Shown: positions 47,057 to 61,502 of the stretch, piece by piece
Position numbering within the stretch: the stretch's first letter is position 1
How the letters are laid out: each line of letters starts with the position of its first letter
Source: Oxyruncus cristatus
Taxonomy: Eukaryota; Chordata; Aves; Passeriformes; Cotingidae
NCBI GenBank assembly: GCA_013399855.1
Contig: VXAY01004115.1
Span: forward strand, 479,302 to 543,301
DNA length: 64,000 nucleotides
Direction: 5' to 3'
The notes under the pieces: generated by a model
What the model saw: only the letters and a program-made list of their open reading frames with translations
Databases searched by the model: none
Told to the model about the DNA's origin: nothing
Translations under genes and position numbers: made by a program

Positions 47057-50000
47057 TCCAGTGACACCTGCACACAATTAAGCACTGTAGAAAAAAGGTG
47101 AAAATTCCTCTCAGTCTTAGATCTGATGTTTTAGCCAGTAGACCAAACCAGCAATTTTGGGGAAAACCCAGCCCCTGAACCCCTCATTTAAAATATACTC
47201 ACTGTAGCTCTACCATGGTATTGTGCATAGGCAAACAATCATTTTTGCCTCCAATAACTTAAGGTTTCGCCAACTTTGAATTGTTTTTAGGGGGGAAGAC
47301 AAAAGGCTCATCTCTGACTTAAGAAACTCATCTATATTTCAAATCTCTTTTGAAATCTCTTCTGAAAAAAAAGTTGTGAGAATATATTTAACCTGCACAA
47401 AACAACATCTCTCACTAATTTCATTGCTGGAAACATCTAATCTTTTGAAGCACAATGTGCAAAATAAAATAGGAATTCTCTGGCAGACATTTAGCACGTG
47501 AAATTGCAGTCCAAACAGCTAATTTTAGCGAAGTCCTGTAAGCATCCTTACAAATGTTATGTATTGATATGCCTAATGGCTGTAAGATATTTGATATTGG
47601 TCACCCTTTACAGCTTAGAGTGAAAAATGACTTCAAATTATTGTCTTTGTTTTGATATTTCAGAATACTTCAGAAATGAAAATAATATCTCCCATGCTCC
47701 AGCTGTACTGTGTTAGTACAGTAGTGTGTAGTAGTGGGTGTAGTTTTTCCTCTATAGTAGTTTTTCCTGTACTATATCCAAAATATGCAGTTAATTTCAA
47801 GATGAGCCATTTTCTCTGCTGGGATTTCAGGCTTTGCAAAAGTTGGAGATAAGAAACCCACAGATCAAGAGAGAGCAAAGTTTAGAGTGAGTCAAGAGTA
47901 CCGAAGCTGTACTTTTAGAAAGTCAATGTCTGTTTTCTTGAGAGGAGACAACCATAGAATGAGTAATTGAACCAGGATAAGTTGTCTTCTGTATAAGTGT
48001 TAGAGTGGAAGAAAGAAGACTGACTATTGTATGTTTATTGTCATGATTGGACTCCCCAAAATTAGCAAATCTAAGATTTTCTTGGAGAGAAGATTAATGC
48101 TGCAGAGGCCATAGAGTGGCCATAGAGTGGCCATAGACTAGCCATAGAGTGCTACTTTCAAGAAGGAAAAAAGTATGTTGGAAATCAGCTCACAAGCTCA
48201 AATCACCATGTGAATTACTCCATGCTTTTTGACTGACGAAGACTGGAGCCAGATTAGAGACCTCTGCAAACTTACCTTGGCGAGCCAGGGGACAAAATCC
48301 TGATCTACACAGCTACTGTGCCAAGTGGAAACATTTATCTGCTTTCCATAAATGAAGCCTCACTCACATCCATTTAGCAAATCCTGTTTGCCTTAAATTG
48401 AGACCTGAACTGTGGAGTGACAATTTTTTATTCTGTGCTCCATCTGCCACCAAAGTTTCTCCTGCTGCAAAGGTCCAGCTTGATGACTCCTATGCTAAGA
48501 ATTCCTTCTGCACTGAAACTTTCCATATAAGGATTCAGTAAATAGAGAGGATTTTTATTTATGCCAAAATCTGTTTTGCTGTTTGGAAGCCATTTGAAAA
48601 TGTTACGGTCACTAATTGATTCAATATTTTTTGACAAAACATCGGCATCGTTGAGGCCTTGCTGTATTTCATAGGCAAAGACAACACCACAGTTTGTTTT
48701 CATTCTTTACAAAGGCTTTGCAGCACATGTGATAAAACCCCTTTTTCCTCTGCTTATCTCCTGTGAGCTTAAAGTACAGATGTTAGAGTTTTCTTAGGCA
48801 CGTGCATAGATTCAGAAAGGGTGGGCTTTAATATTCCTAATAATCACACAAGCCTCTCCTTCCTTCTACTTCTGTCAGCTCCCACTCAGATCCCAGCTTT
48901 AAAACTCGTTGACTGGTGAGCTGCGCAGTGCACTGCAATTGTCTCCATGTCTTGTAAGGGGCAGAAGGATGTTCAGCCCATCTTTCGGTAGCCAGAGCAG
49001 GAAGTTCTCCTGCCAGCTACAATGTTACTAAAAGCCTTCAGTACTGTAGCTAGGAGACCTAAGCTTTCCCTAGCTACAGATACCAGGTCACTGAAGTTTT
49101 AGGACCACCCACTTAGAGCAGTTGGTGACAGTAGCAGTAATAAGGCTGGAGCAATTCCTGTTACTGTAGAGTGAGCATGGAAGGGACTCAGTGAGCCTGT
49201 ATGAAAGTCTGTATTGTACTAGCCACAGTAACCCCCCCTGCCTAGGATCAAGATATTGGTCACCAACAGTCCCTCAATATCCCTCTGCTGTAGGCTGCAG
49301 AATAGTGGTCTAGACCTGAGGTCTGTGGGTCAGAGCCAAGGGAGACACTTAAGTGATGCCCATCTACAGAAAATGGCAGATGTCATGCAGAATGTTATCC
49401 TGGCACTTAGGGGAAGAAGTCCCATGCTGGGACTTTGCAGAACGCTTAGTAGAGGAAAGAACATGGAAGGTTTCATAAGCCAAGTATTTCCCAGTTCCAA
49501 CTCAGGTATTCTTTAAATCCACAAATAGCTCTGTTTCATACTTGAGAAATGTCAAGATTCTGTCAGAATGGTCCCACTTAATTTACATTCTCTGGCTCAC
49601 AAAACTATCTCACCTCGGTGCTCAAACCTTGTTGCTTCCCTTCTTGTTCCTTGCTTTGCTCAAAGTATTTCTCCTCATTATTATTTTTCTCCCTGATGCT
49701 CCTAAAAGTCTGCCTATCTCTCTATCTATTAATCTTTAATTATTTGTTCAGACCTCACTCTTCTTTACCATTTCCCCAATCTCTCAGGTGTTCTTTGTAC
49801 TTTCATATAGTACAAGATTGATAAGGAGCTTGCAAAAAGCTTTTCAGAAAGCATGTCCTACTTTTTCTGATCATCTCTTCTCCACAGGGATTCATGCTTT
49901 ATTTACGTGTTGTTAATTTAAATATATTTTTGGAAATAGTTATTCTTAAAAGGCAGGTGTCTTTTCTATAGGTATAGAGGCTGGAGTATGTCTATAATGT

Positions 50001-50888
50001 CATCCTAGCTTAGACCAAGACCTTGACCCAGTTGTCCACATAAGCTATATTTTAGTTCTTATTCCATCTCTGGTCTGAAGTGAACCCACTGACTGTAAAT
50101 TAATTTAGGCCTTGGGCACAGGCTGACACATGACTGATTTTTGTTCACATTATTAATTTTTGTTCTGATAGACAATTCACATACAACAAACTGGAAATGT
50201 CTGCAAACTTAAGCTAAGAATAAGTAGGTGTAGCTGTAAGATCTCAGACTTGTAAAATTCAAGAGGCAATGGGCAAGGCAAAGGTTTAAGAAAGAAGTTA
50301 GATAAAATATATTGGACATTTCTTTAAAAGCAGGGATCAAGAGGCAACCCAGTAAAATTACATGGATGATGATTGGTCTGAAGAACTCATTGGCACAGAT
50401 GTCATGGAGACTGAAAGTTTACTAGGTTTTCAGAAACAATTAGATGAATGTGAACATCCAGGGCAAATTATGAGGAATATAAAATTCTTGGGCTTTGTAG
50501 AATAAGCCAACTGTAATAGAGAGTTCTCTGCAATTTACAATTGCTTTTTGCTGTTAAAGCAGAGCTGGTTACTTTCTGCTCTGATCATTCCTTTCCTGCA
50601 TTCTTTCTTTTTGGCATACAGTAGTTCAAGCACAACCTGAAATACTGTGCAATTTCTATGGAGCAACTTAAGACAACTGTGACCTCTGGAGTAATGAAGC
50701 TATATCATCGTATCTGGAGAGACCCATGCCAATGCCATAATTTATATTGTATATAACATACCTTTTCCCAGCATTGGGAAATGTTCCAGTACTTGTTTAT
50801 AACAAACCAATTTTTCAGAGAGCTCCACAATACAAGTACTTGATATTCTTACATAGTGGTAATTGAAAGGACAGTAAATTTTGCTCTT
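47057..50888. other. Mostly unique non-coding DNA
   Basis: No gene was recognised. The 11-bp tandem array at 48107-48150 is listed separately. The minus-strand frame at 48428-48703 (91 codons) has no recognisable domain. Confidence 0.6.
48107..48150. repeat. Four-copy 11-bp tandem array (GGCCATAGAGT)
   Basis: Units at 48107-48117, 48118-48128, 48129-48139 and 48140-48150. The first two are identical, the third differs once (ACT for AGT) and the fourth once (A for the first G). This is a small minisatellite, likely polymorphic in copy number. Confidence 0.92.
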
Positions 50889-50948
50889 AAAAAAACCCCA
50901 AAACAAAACCAAACAAACAAAACCCAAAACTAAATAAAACAAAAAAAT
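50889..50948. repeat. A-rich (CAAAA)n low-complexity tract
   Basis: Irregular CAAAA/CCAAA repeats run for about 60 bases and end in A-rich sequence before TGG. It is a simple repeat without a recognisable retrotransposon body. Confidence 0.85.
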
Positions 50949-51942
50949 GGGCAGATTTCCAGAATATCAATCCTATTCCAATATGAGAATTGATTGAATG
51001 GATTGTGCAATCCTGCAATTATGTGTCCTCTACTTTTACAAAATTTGCATGAATTTAAAACAAATCTTTCTTTGGAGGTCTAAGCAAACATAAAAACCAT
51101 CATGAAGATCATTCTTGAGGAAATTGTGGCCTGTAGCGTACCAGACTGAAAGCCATGGCTTACTTATCAAAGTTTTTACCTCTGTAGGTCTTGATGTCTT
51201 CAGACGTGGCATGTTTATTCTCCTCCTTGAATGCAACAATAACATAGATTGCACCTTCCTCTTCTAAAAAGGTGTAATTAAACAGCTGATGCTACAGGAG
51301 TGCTATGACCTAGCAGTGAAAGAACATACATGTTGAGCTGCAAATACTATACCGACCTTCACAACAGCCATTTAGAATTGCAGACAGAATAGTTTCCGCA
51401 CTGAGTCTTCAATGAAAGCACACCTAACCCTATGTATTTGAATGGAATGTAAAGAACTCGTGTTCTTTTATTGCAAATTTCCATCTCTGGATGATTCAGA
51501 GGCCCCATTATCCCAGGTCTCCTATGGCTTTTTCATAGTAGTCCAACATTACTGATGCTCAGGTGATCTAGAAGCACAGTTAGTGCTGTTAGCTTGGCTA
51601 CAGAAACATAATTCATACAACACTGTCATACTGGTGTACATTTATACACTGTTTTAAAGTTCGAAGGAGACAGTACCATCATGTCTCAGTGGAGATCTGA
51701 ATCAAAACAAAGGACTGGCATGTAGTTTCTGAGAAATTCTCAAAAGCAGAGGTCTTATTTCTATAGCAATAATATTCTTTAGAGTCAGTGGGGTTTTAAC
51801 ATGTAGGATAAGGCATCATGGGTGAAACTAATCATCCCAAAGTCTTGGAAGTGAGCATTTGTTAGACCTGAAGTAAATATTAAAATCTCTCAGTAGTTCT
51901 TATTAATCACTTCTTAGGCAGTCACAACTGTTACTGAGTTGC

Positions 51943-52020
51943 CATGAAGTTAATGGGAGCTTTGCGTAGTTTGAAAAGAGCACAGAGTTTGACTATGAAA
52001 ACTCTGGGCTTGATCCTACT
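51943..52020. repeat. Ancient amniote repeat fragment
   Basis: 'CCATGAAGTTAATGGGAGCTTTGCG' in two pieces, then 'AAGAGCACAGAGTTTGAC' and 'CTGGGCTTGATCCTAC', resembles the old module 'CATTGAAGTCAATGGGAGTTTTGCC ... GGGCCTGATCCTGC' of amniote interspersed repeats. The block order supports it; the family is not certain. Confidence 0.4.
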
Positions 52021-55000
52021 TTTTGGAATCCCATCACATAAAATTATTTTCACCTACAACATGTTGGGATTACGCAGTCTCGGGGCTCTGTTGTTACATT
52101 TTGCTTGAATTTTTGTTTTAAATTTTTAAATCTTTAAATCAAGAATTGCTCCAGTCATTTCGATAGTGTATGATTAAAACTTTCAGGATTCAGAAGGCTA
52201 TTGACAGAAGCAGATGAAGAAACATCAAGAAATCGTTCTTCATTTTCCAACAGCCAAAATCAGAGTTGGATGAAAAGTTCCCTTCTTATTGCCCATAAGT
52301 GGTTTCTGTAATTGGCAAAATTGCCTGTTATTGTTTGAGTGTGTTTGGATCTCCTGTGGTAGGTTTTATGTGTTTGAGAATTGACTGGAAAGAAAAGCAA
52401 TGGTTTCCCAAGTCACTGTTCCATTCACACAAGCTGAACTGTAGGTATGAGATTAACAGGGTCTGACATGAATGGAGCTCCTTCTCTCTCAGGCCTATTG
52501 GAAAACAAAACACATACCGGCATACGTTTGAGGAACTGTGAGTTGACTTTGGAGAGCACTGGTATTTTTACACGATAACAGTCTATTGGATTCCCTCATA
52601 AGTCTTTCAGTTCTTCATTACATAAGGAGTTTTCCTGAACTGCAGGGCAGAGAGCAGCATGTATGTAATCGCTGTTTCACACTAATGCATCACATGTGCT
52701 TTGGATTTCAAACATCAATATTTGTAAGAACATACAGTAGGGCTCTTTCTGTGAGCAGGGACTGGATTCTCACACTTACCACCCTTCATGGACTCTTCAT
52801 AATTCACTGAGCTTGGGCTTTGCTTTTTCTTTATTTCAACTTTGTACTTTAAAATTGCCCCTTTATATTTAAGTACCATAGAACCCTTCAGTAATAATCT
52901 GTAGGACTACAATATGACATTTACAAGAAGAGGCTTTCTTATAACTGAACATTGCTATATAATCTTTATTTCTCACCAAAGTGTTTTAATTGATCTTACT
53001 GGCCAGGTTTTCATCAAATGTGAATCTGCACCAATTTCAATAGTAACATTAATTTACCGCAGCCAAAGGATTAGTCTAATCTGACAGAGAAATGTGAACA
53101 ATATTTTTAGAAATGTCCCTTTATTAACTGGTTAATTTGTCTGGAATAGTTTTTGTGGACCAACCCTGTAGTGTTACAGAGGAAAGTAATAAACAACCAC
53201 TGTTTCATAGATTATAGGAGATCAAGGCACAGAAAGAATTCCCCGGTCTTGGTGGAGTCCACAATTTAGTGTTAAGTGACAAGGCTCCTGGTAGCTGGTG
53301 GGCCAGTGTAGATGTCTCAGAATGGGGATCAAGGCAACCAGCGCTAGGAGCAGGAAGTCATATGGAGTAACCATTTGGAAGTGTTAAGCACAGAGCCCTC
53401 TCTGAAACAGGGATTTGTATTCTAGATAGCACACAGGTTCTTCCATCCATCCATGCCATGAATCAGCTTCTGAATATAGGCACCTACAAGTCTTTTTGCA
53501 GAGAATTGAGCAGGGCTCATTGTTTTCTTTTAGAACGCAGCTGCAAGCAAAGCAGGACACACCGTTTATATAAGAACAGAGAAGCTGGTAATTTTCCCCA
53601 GAAAGGAGGAGACCTGAGTTCGCTGCCTTCCCACACCCTGTTGAAGTCTGAGGGGGTTCTGCACATCAGTTAATAATGAGGCTATGTACTAGTGTGAGGG
53701 AGACTCACTTTTGACCCCTGAAGAAGCTTTCCAATGGTATTCGAACTTCACCAAACATCTAAACCTGGTCAGTTGAGCTGTAAAAGGACTATATTCATCT
53801 TTTAGTAACAGTATGGCAAAACGAATCATATTAGTACAATTGCACAGCAGATTTTGGCCTCATATGTCTCAATTATTTCACCTGCTTGGGTTGTAGGCTC
53901 AAAAGATCTCAACAGAAGAAGGTGTCCTGTTTTTAAGTATGTTGCTTGCATTTATCCACAACTAATCTGTAAAGAAATAACGAAAACCTAGAAAGTAGCA
54001 TACTCAGAGAGAATTGCACTCATTTTCTTTTGCATTCTTACAATGAAATGCTTCTGAGTGCTCATAACAGCAGACAGCTTCTGTTCACTGCCTTTCGCCT
54101 GCTGAGTTAAACAGAAAGAAAAATGTTAATGGTCAGAGCTTGTCAGCAGTACATTGCCATTCACGTTTAGTCACACTTCAGTATTGTTTTGTGTAGTTGT
54201 TAGGTTACAGATATTTTTGGGGTCAAAAGGGGAGTGGATTCATCCCTTTGGAAACTTTAATAAAGTTTCAACTCCGTTAAGTCCTGCAATACCCACAAAA
54301 ATCTGTTCACTCACTTCTCAAAAGGTGAATCAATGGGAAATGTGAGAAATGCCTATAACTTCTGAATAATCTGCATGTAATGTTTTCGACTCCTTTGGTA
54401 AATGCTTGCTTCCACTGTAGCATAAATAAGAATATGTTTTTACTTTGCCAATATTTTCATCAAGAGATCTCAATTTGCCATAGAAATGCTAACAAATGTG
54501 AAGGAAAAGACACAAAGAGATGGACCTGAAAGCAAAGAAAGCTCAGTCACAGGATTCAATATACCTGTGTTTAATTCCATTCCTCCAGTGACAATGGATA
54601 ATTCACTTGGTCTTCCTGTGCCTGGATGTAAAATGAAGTGAATACAGCTTACCTCTGTGTGTCTTGTGTATTTGTACTGCAAGAGCTTGGAAGCAGAGAC
54701 AATCTCTTGCTATGTCTTCAGGAGATAACTTGGTGAAACTGCATGGATTTTCTGATTTTTATTTGTTATGTGGAGGTGATAGTGATGATTCAGAACTAAG
54801 TGAATGCCATTCTGTAAGTCAAACTCAGAGTCTTACACTCTTTATGAGAGGGTAAAACTTGCTTTCCTCTATAAATCCAGTTTTTACTGGCATCTCTACT
54901 AAAGGACTTTCCTTCTTACCCTGTTGAGTTTCAATTTTGGCATGAGTGGGCTGTAGGTAGTTGATAATTTGACCAAATTTTAAGTTATTTGTACAAGCTG

Positions 55001-56939
55001 TTTAAAAGTTGCAGTACTTGGTGAGCAAGAAAGAAGGGTATTTTATGAAATTGCTTCAGTGCTTACACTCCCCCACCCCCCCTTTGGCCTACCAATCAGA
55101 CTGAGCTAGAGATGTAAGAGTTCTGTGTAAAATCTGGTGAACTCTATTGCATGGACTCTAATAGGCTATTGAACCAAATAGAGTCCTCAGGCTGTTGAAA
55201 AGCATGTTTGGGAAGTGATTGAGTTATGGAATAGCATGCCAGACTCCAGCATATTCCTGGGGGGAGCAACCTATTCTGGTGTTTCCTTGCAGTTCATTAA
55301 GCAGCTGTTTCAGCCAAAGAGGTTAAAAGGAGCACAGTCAGGGGTGTAGCAGAGAGTATACAATGACAGGGATGGTGAGGATGACCTCTCTAAGGCACAC
55401 AGAGCTTCAATAAGCAAAAGGGATCTTTACTTGGATTCATTTTTCCATTCCTTACTAGGAAAATACATACAGTGTTGTCAAATCCCCAAATCAGAAATCA
55501 AACCACAAAAAAAGATCATGAAATTGGCTTTTCATGAAAACCAAAAGAACTATAGTGCTTTTGAACTTATTTTCTTTGCATGTTGGTCTTCTGAAAGTGG
55601 TGTTTTTTCCTCCTGAAAGAGTCACAAAAAGCCAGTCAGATTTGTAAGTCCTGTGATAGATGTGCTTTTGCTGTTGTTGTTTTAGTGCCCAATATGAGAT
55701 GCAGCAATCGATGACACACACCCCTGAAATTGCAGTGTTCCTTCACAGGGACCACTGCTACTTTGAAATAAAAACGGCTTTTAGATGCTAAATTGCTCCT
55801 GATATTAGACAGGTATGGAACAGAGGAAGCCAACACCCAGGTTTCTCTTGCCATAAGTAGGAGAGTTGAGGTGTCCATGGTGTAACAGCCTAGCTCCAGT
55901 GTGGGTTCTGTGACTTTTTATAAGCTAATTTTAGATCCAAACATTTACATGCAGAAATGCAAATCCTAAAAAGATGCTGTTTGCATAAGCCTTTGCTCCA
56001 CGGTGGCTGGTATTAAGGGAACAGTAAAATGTAGCTTTTCCTATCTTAGAGTAACCACTGCCTTAAATCACAATTTTCCTGTATATCTGAATCAAAAGCA
56101 TTTTAAGATATGGGCAATAACTTTAGTATCAGCACAGCTGTTTGTTATTGAATAGTTCTTTCAACTTCACAGAGACATTAAGTTGTAGAGGATGAGATAT
56201 TCTAATTAATTCTCTGCGTATGAAATTTACTCATCAAATGTGGAACCAATGAGCTAGTACTTCATTTAGCTGCATTAATCTAAACTATAAGCCTAACAAA
56301 AGCCCATTTGATAAAGAGTGTGTGAGAACAGAAGCAGGGTGCCTCCATCTCCAGACCACTGTGTACAAAGCCTCTGCACAGCAATTGGTGTAGTGAGCTG
56401 CTTGGCACTGCTGCAGGTTTACCCTGGCCATCACACTCTCTGGCCTCCATTCTGCACCTCCTGCCCATAAGCTATTTCATAAGCCTCCTGAAAAGGGCTT
56501 AAGTTTTCCTGTCAGCCTAAGGGGGAGTGAGCCATTGTGGCAATGATCAGATTCCTCTCCGCTCTTTCTGGGGGAGATGTTGGTCCAGTGATTTAGTGCA
56601 GAATGACCTAGACAGAAACAGTGCATTTCATTTTAAGAAAGAAACATAGAAAGGACATTTTTCTTGAGAAAAGTTTTGAGTGGAAAGAGTTGTTTTAAAC
56701 TTTCTGTCTTCAACCTCCGCTTGCTGCCAAAATATAGTCTCAGGAATGGCAGGTCGGATAAGGGAAGTTAATTGTTTCTGAATTTCTGTATTACTACCTA
56801 ATGAAACCTTCACCAAAATACCCAAGGCTGATAAGCAAATAAGAATTCCAGGTTTTAAAATTGATATTTCAAATTCTGTTTTTGTCGTACATTGTTATGC
56901 AAATTGAACATTCCAAAATAGCCTATCAAAAAACCCTTA
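52021..56939. other. Unique non-coding DNA, no gene recognised
   Basis: No recognisable exon or repeat. A C-rich run (CCCCCACCCCCCC) is near 55070-55082. Open frames are under 85 codons. Confidence 0.6.
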
Positions 56940-56940
56940 C

Positions 56941-56985
56941 TAAGGACTTGTGAGACCCAAGGTCACACAACTGATGTTGTTTTCC
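56941..56985 (+). repeat. Possible MIR-like fragment
   Basis: 'AAGGACTTGTGAGACCCAAG' followed by 'GTCACACAACTGATG' resembles the MIR stretch AAGTGACTTGCCCAAGGTCACACAGCTAGT. Only this block is visible, so a chance match is possible. Confidence 0.3.
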
Positions 56986-59900
56986 TAGAGGAGAAATTTC
57001 AGTGTCATTTTTCTTCATGAATTGACCTGCCCCATTAGAGACCAGTGCCTGTGCTAAAGGCTGCTTTTGCAGTTTGATCAGAAATTCCATCCTGAACCTG
57101 AGCTCCCTGCTTGAAGTTTTACCTCAACCGCTGCACTGTGTGAAGGTGAATCAGTAACTCCCAACACAATATTTTTAGTTCAAAAAAACCAAGTATTGAC
57201 TAGCTCAAAGTGTGACTAGTTATTGTGCTGATTTGTTCAAAGTTATTGCGTCTATTTTTCCATTCCTTTACAGTTTGAAAAGAATGATTGAAAGTCTTGA
57301 ACACCTTCCTTAGATCAAAAGACTTAAGCTCAAAATACTAATCTTATCTAAGTTAAAAAAAATAAAAACCACAAGAGGGAGAGATTTCTATTTTAATGTG
57401 TTGATAAAAAAGATTTTAACAGTTTCTGTAAAAGAATATAATTGTCTAATGCAATTACTTGCCACAAGTGTGCTGGATTCTCTGTCACTGGCGGGTGTTT
57501 GAAAAGACACCCACCATAACTTTAAAAAGTACACTACAGGTAAACCACGTACTGTAACATTGTTGCAGAAATAACTGTGTCCTTTTGTATAGATGATCAT
57601 GGTGGTCCCATATGATTTTAAAGTTTTCCTGTCTCTGAACCAAAACATGCTTCGCATAATACAAGATCACAGACAGATCTGCTGCTGTTTTGTATGTCAC
57701 TGGCTTTAAACCCTTTATGGAACAGAAAACTTAAAGATGGACTTTCTTCCACTATTAATATAACAGGTCACCTGATAAATATGGAGCATCAGGCAGAATT
57801 TGCATTTAATGGCACTTAATGGCCCCAAAATTGAGATATACTGTGAAGAGGGTTTTAGTGTACATTGCCTTAGGGGTCTTAGCTGTTTTCTTCTGTTGTT
57901 ATTTTACGTGCTCATTGGAGTCTCTGAGGTCTGAGTGAGGTGGGTTGACCAAGCACCCAGAAACTATTTAATGATTTCTGATGCCTTGTATCCTTTCTGC
58001 CATCTTCTGCTTTTCTGGTACCACGTAGTTGTAGCAAGAAGCCACGTTAGCTAAGCCTTACATCTCCTGGCCTGTGCCTCCCCTGGGGCAGGAGCAATGT
58101 CAGCTCCCAGCACTGATAGATGAAGGTAAACATTAGGGGATAAGCAAATCTAAAACTCTCTATTTGCACACCTAGGAAAAAAATCAAAGTCAGCCATTCA
58201 TCTCTCCTGTTTGATAAACACAAAAACTGACCAGGCTGCACTGCATGTGGTTCCCCTGGGGATTGTTTTCATAAGACTTCATGTGAGGAATTTTGTTGCT
58301 GATTTTGAAAACATTTTGAGGTTGGATTGCAAATGTGATGTCCTCATTTACAGCCTTTCCTGAACCATAAATCAAGGGATATGTAATTAAATGAAACAGA
58401 TAGTCAAAACCTTGACTAAGCTGTTTATTGAGCCTGAAAGGGAAGGAGATGCTGTGGTTTCAAAAAAAATGAAATATAAATATCCACTTATAAAATGCAG
58501 CTTCAGGATTCAGGTGGCATTAATGCATAATAGCAGCTGACATTGTATACTGTCTATTAAAGAAACCTGTTTGCTAAGTCAAAAAACAGGACTGGAAGAT
58601 ATTTTGTAGTAAGAAATGGGAGCTGTTCAACTCAAGTAACTTCTTTAGGCCTGTGAATCATTTTTGGGTTGTTTTTTTTTTCCCATGAAACAAACCCTAA
58701 AATCTGTTTTGCCTGACCCCTCCTCCAGCAATTTTTCCAATGTTAATTGTAAAAGGACAGATATTTTTGGAATCAAATCATGTGTTGCGCTTTCTAAGCT
58801 GCTTTATACTTGAGTTTATCGAATAAAATTACCTTTCCAGCAAAGTTGCTGTTTCTAGTTGAAAAAAGTTCTCATGTGAGAAGAAAGATGTCAATCTTCT
58901 TGCTAGAAAAAATTTCCAAATAGATACTTGTGAAATTTTTTTACCATACATTTATATACATATGTAGATATATGTATGCATGTTTGTTATATTTATTATA
59001 TAACTACTGATGTAAGTAAATAGGGCTTCCTGTGCTCATTCTTAGTTCTGCCTCGGAATACTTTTTAACCTTAATGAATCCAGCTTAATCAAGTCCAAAT
59101 TTTGTTCTTTACCTACTCTGCAGATATATTGTGAGCAAAGTTTCTTAAAATCATGGCAGTGCATCCCAGGATGGGCATCTTTCCCTTTCTTTGTTCCCCT
59201 TACATTCTTGGATCAAACACACCTCATTATTGTTTGCCTTCTATTTGTTGCTTCTTCCCTGGAAAATGAAAAAGGACCACACATGGCAGCTGGTGCATTC
59301 TGGATTGCCCCTGCTGTGGACATTTCCCCATGTCTTGGCCATCTGACAGTATTGTCAGCTGTAAATGTTTAAATAATCGAGGTAACCCTGGAGTCAGGTG
59401 GTATACTCTCCTTTTCATCTCAGGAAATTCACGCTTTCATAGCTGCTGGTGCCACTGAGCTTCTCTTTTCTACAGCTGCTCAAGTCTCTCCATAGCTATG
59501 GACCTTCAGATCTCTTTAAGGTTATAGAGAAGTTCTGAACAATTGCAACTTTTACTAAGGTGACCAATCCAAAGTCCTATATGGATTTGGGACCATTTAG
59601 GTAGTTAGTTTAGTTGCAAGAATTTCCAAATGCAGGATTGAATCTGAAATGGTACCACCTCTCAAGGTCAGGGAGCTGATCTCTCTAGATCAGCTTTTCC
59701 AGAAGTCACTGCAGAGATGTAATTGGTGCTGGGGACAGGAATATGGGAAGTGTGCACACTGATTCCTCTTCCAAAGAGATGGCAGCAACGAAGGAAAACT
59801 CTTCCTCATTGTCTCTGGGAGTGCCAGGAATCAACAGTTGCTACTATCAATGAACTCAAGGTATGTTTGGAGAAGTTATACTTTATCATTAGTTCTCCCC

Positions 59901-61460
59901 AGAAACAGTGATATGTAGATGGAAGATGATGAATGGAAGTTTTCATGATAAAGATTGTATGGGAGGATGTGGGAACTTAGCATGGAAAGTGAAAAGTGAG
60001 TTGCAATGACAAACTGCTTGTGAAATTTTCCACTCATATTAATGCTATTTCAATCTGATTTTTAAATTTGCAATGGATTATAAAACACATATTTAAAAAG
60101 AGAGAATGCTTAAACCATCTTCCTAATAATTAATCAAATCTTATAAACCTAATCTGATTCCTAACAAAAGTTACCTGTTCTCTTTCTTTTGAACTCCAGC
60201 CTGAGCAACATGTAAGAATCATAAAGTTAAAATTTCACATGCAAAATTTGTCTGGTAGCAACCAACTAATAATTATGCATGAGTTAAAACTTGGGGTAGA
60301 GGTGTTTTTTAAGTACTGATTAAAGATGGAGAATTTGCAGTGATTCTATCCTCCTCATCTGTTGCTAATCTCTGTGATTAATTAGGAGCTACTAGGCTAC
60401 ATGCTGCCTGACAGAATACACTATTTATCTGTGAATACAGATATCTGTGAAATATAGATTTACCTGTGAAAACAGAATTCTAGGCCAGATAATAACTGAT
60501 GTTTAAAATACAGATAATATTGGGTATGATTAAGGTGTTTTCTTGTAAGTTTAATTTGTTAGAGATTCAAGTTTAGGTAATGAGATACTTAGATTAACAG
60601 AGCCCATGTATCTTCATGGGAATTATACAAGCAGATTATTTCTTAGAAATTATGAAAGTTAATTTTCATTTCCCCAAGGGTGCAATTTTATACAAGAAAA
60701 AAATTTCATATTTCTTTCTATTTTGTATACAAGTGACAAAGGCTAATATAAAATCTGAGTGTTACACAGAAGACTGGGTTGAGGTGCTTTCTTCCCATTC
60801 CAGAAAATTATGTTAAAACACATTTTGAGTTCACCTTTCTAAAGAGTATGCTTGCAAATTGGTACAGGTACCTGATATAAGACCACGCACCCCACAGAAC
60901 TCTGTGCACATGTGCACTCTGGTTGGGAGTGAGTTGTTTCACTTCATCCATTTACAATGTGCGTGTTACACCACAAAGTGCCAGAGGCTTCAATGCTTTT
61001 GCAGTGATGACTGAGTCAGGTAGGCAAAAGGGCAGCATCCACCAAGGCTGTGCCTCTGTGGTTGCTGAAAATCCAGCTGGGACTAGAATACTTAGAACTA
61101 AGCATATGTTGATGTGTTTTGCTGATCAAGGATTGGTTTAAGTAATACATGTAAAAGTTCTGTGAAACTTGAGTCTCTGTTCCAGTCTCCACGTGATCAA
61201 AATAGAAATGATATAAAAAGGTATAATGAGAAGCTGGCTTTAAATAATTGTGAAGGGAATTGGAACACCTCTGGCTAGTGATTTCTTACCTATGGACAGT
61301 ATCGTAACAATGTAGGTAACTGCTAAGAAACTGTGTGCAGCCTGCCCAGCTTTTTGGTTTTCTTTTAGCTCACAGGAGAGGAGACATCCGGCTGCCCACA
61401 GCTATAAGTGCATCATTTTACTTTACCACCTCCATGTGTGTAGTGTTACTGAAACAGGCT
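56986..61460. other. Unique non-coding DNA, no gene recognised
   Basis: No exon or repeat family. A degenerate AT/TATG-rich patch lies at about 58948-58990 (ATATACATATG core). Confidence 0.6.
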
Positions 61461-61502
61461 CTTGGACTCCACTGGACTCATTCCTGATTTACACTAAGAC
61501 AG
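61461..61502. repeat. Ancient amniote MITE-like repeat fragment
   Basis: 'GGACTCCACTGGACTCATTC' then 'CTGATTTACACTAAGACAG' resembles the old module 'ACTTCAATGGACTACTCCTGATTTACACCAGTGTAAG'. It is short and diverged. Confidence 0.35.

Noticed and set aside
53205..53250. 'TTTCATAGATTATAGGAGATCAAGGCAC' as an ancient CR1 tail
   Set aside because: Only the first dozen bases resemble the CR1 end, and the following 'AGAAGGGACC' block is absent.
55066..55083. C-rich run as an i-motif or G-quadruplex site
   Set aside because: It is a single interrupted C run without the four spaced tracts needed for a quadruplex.
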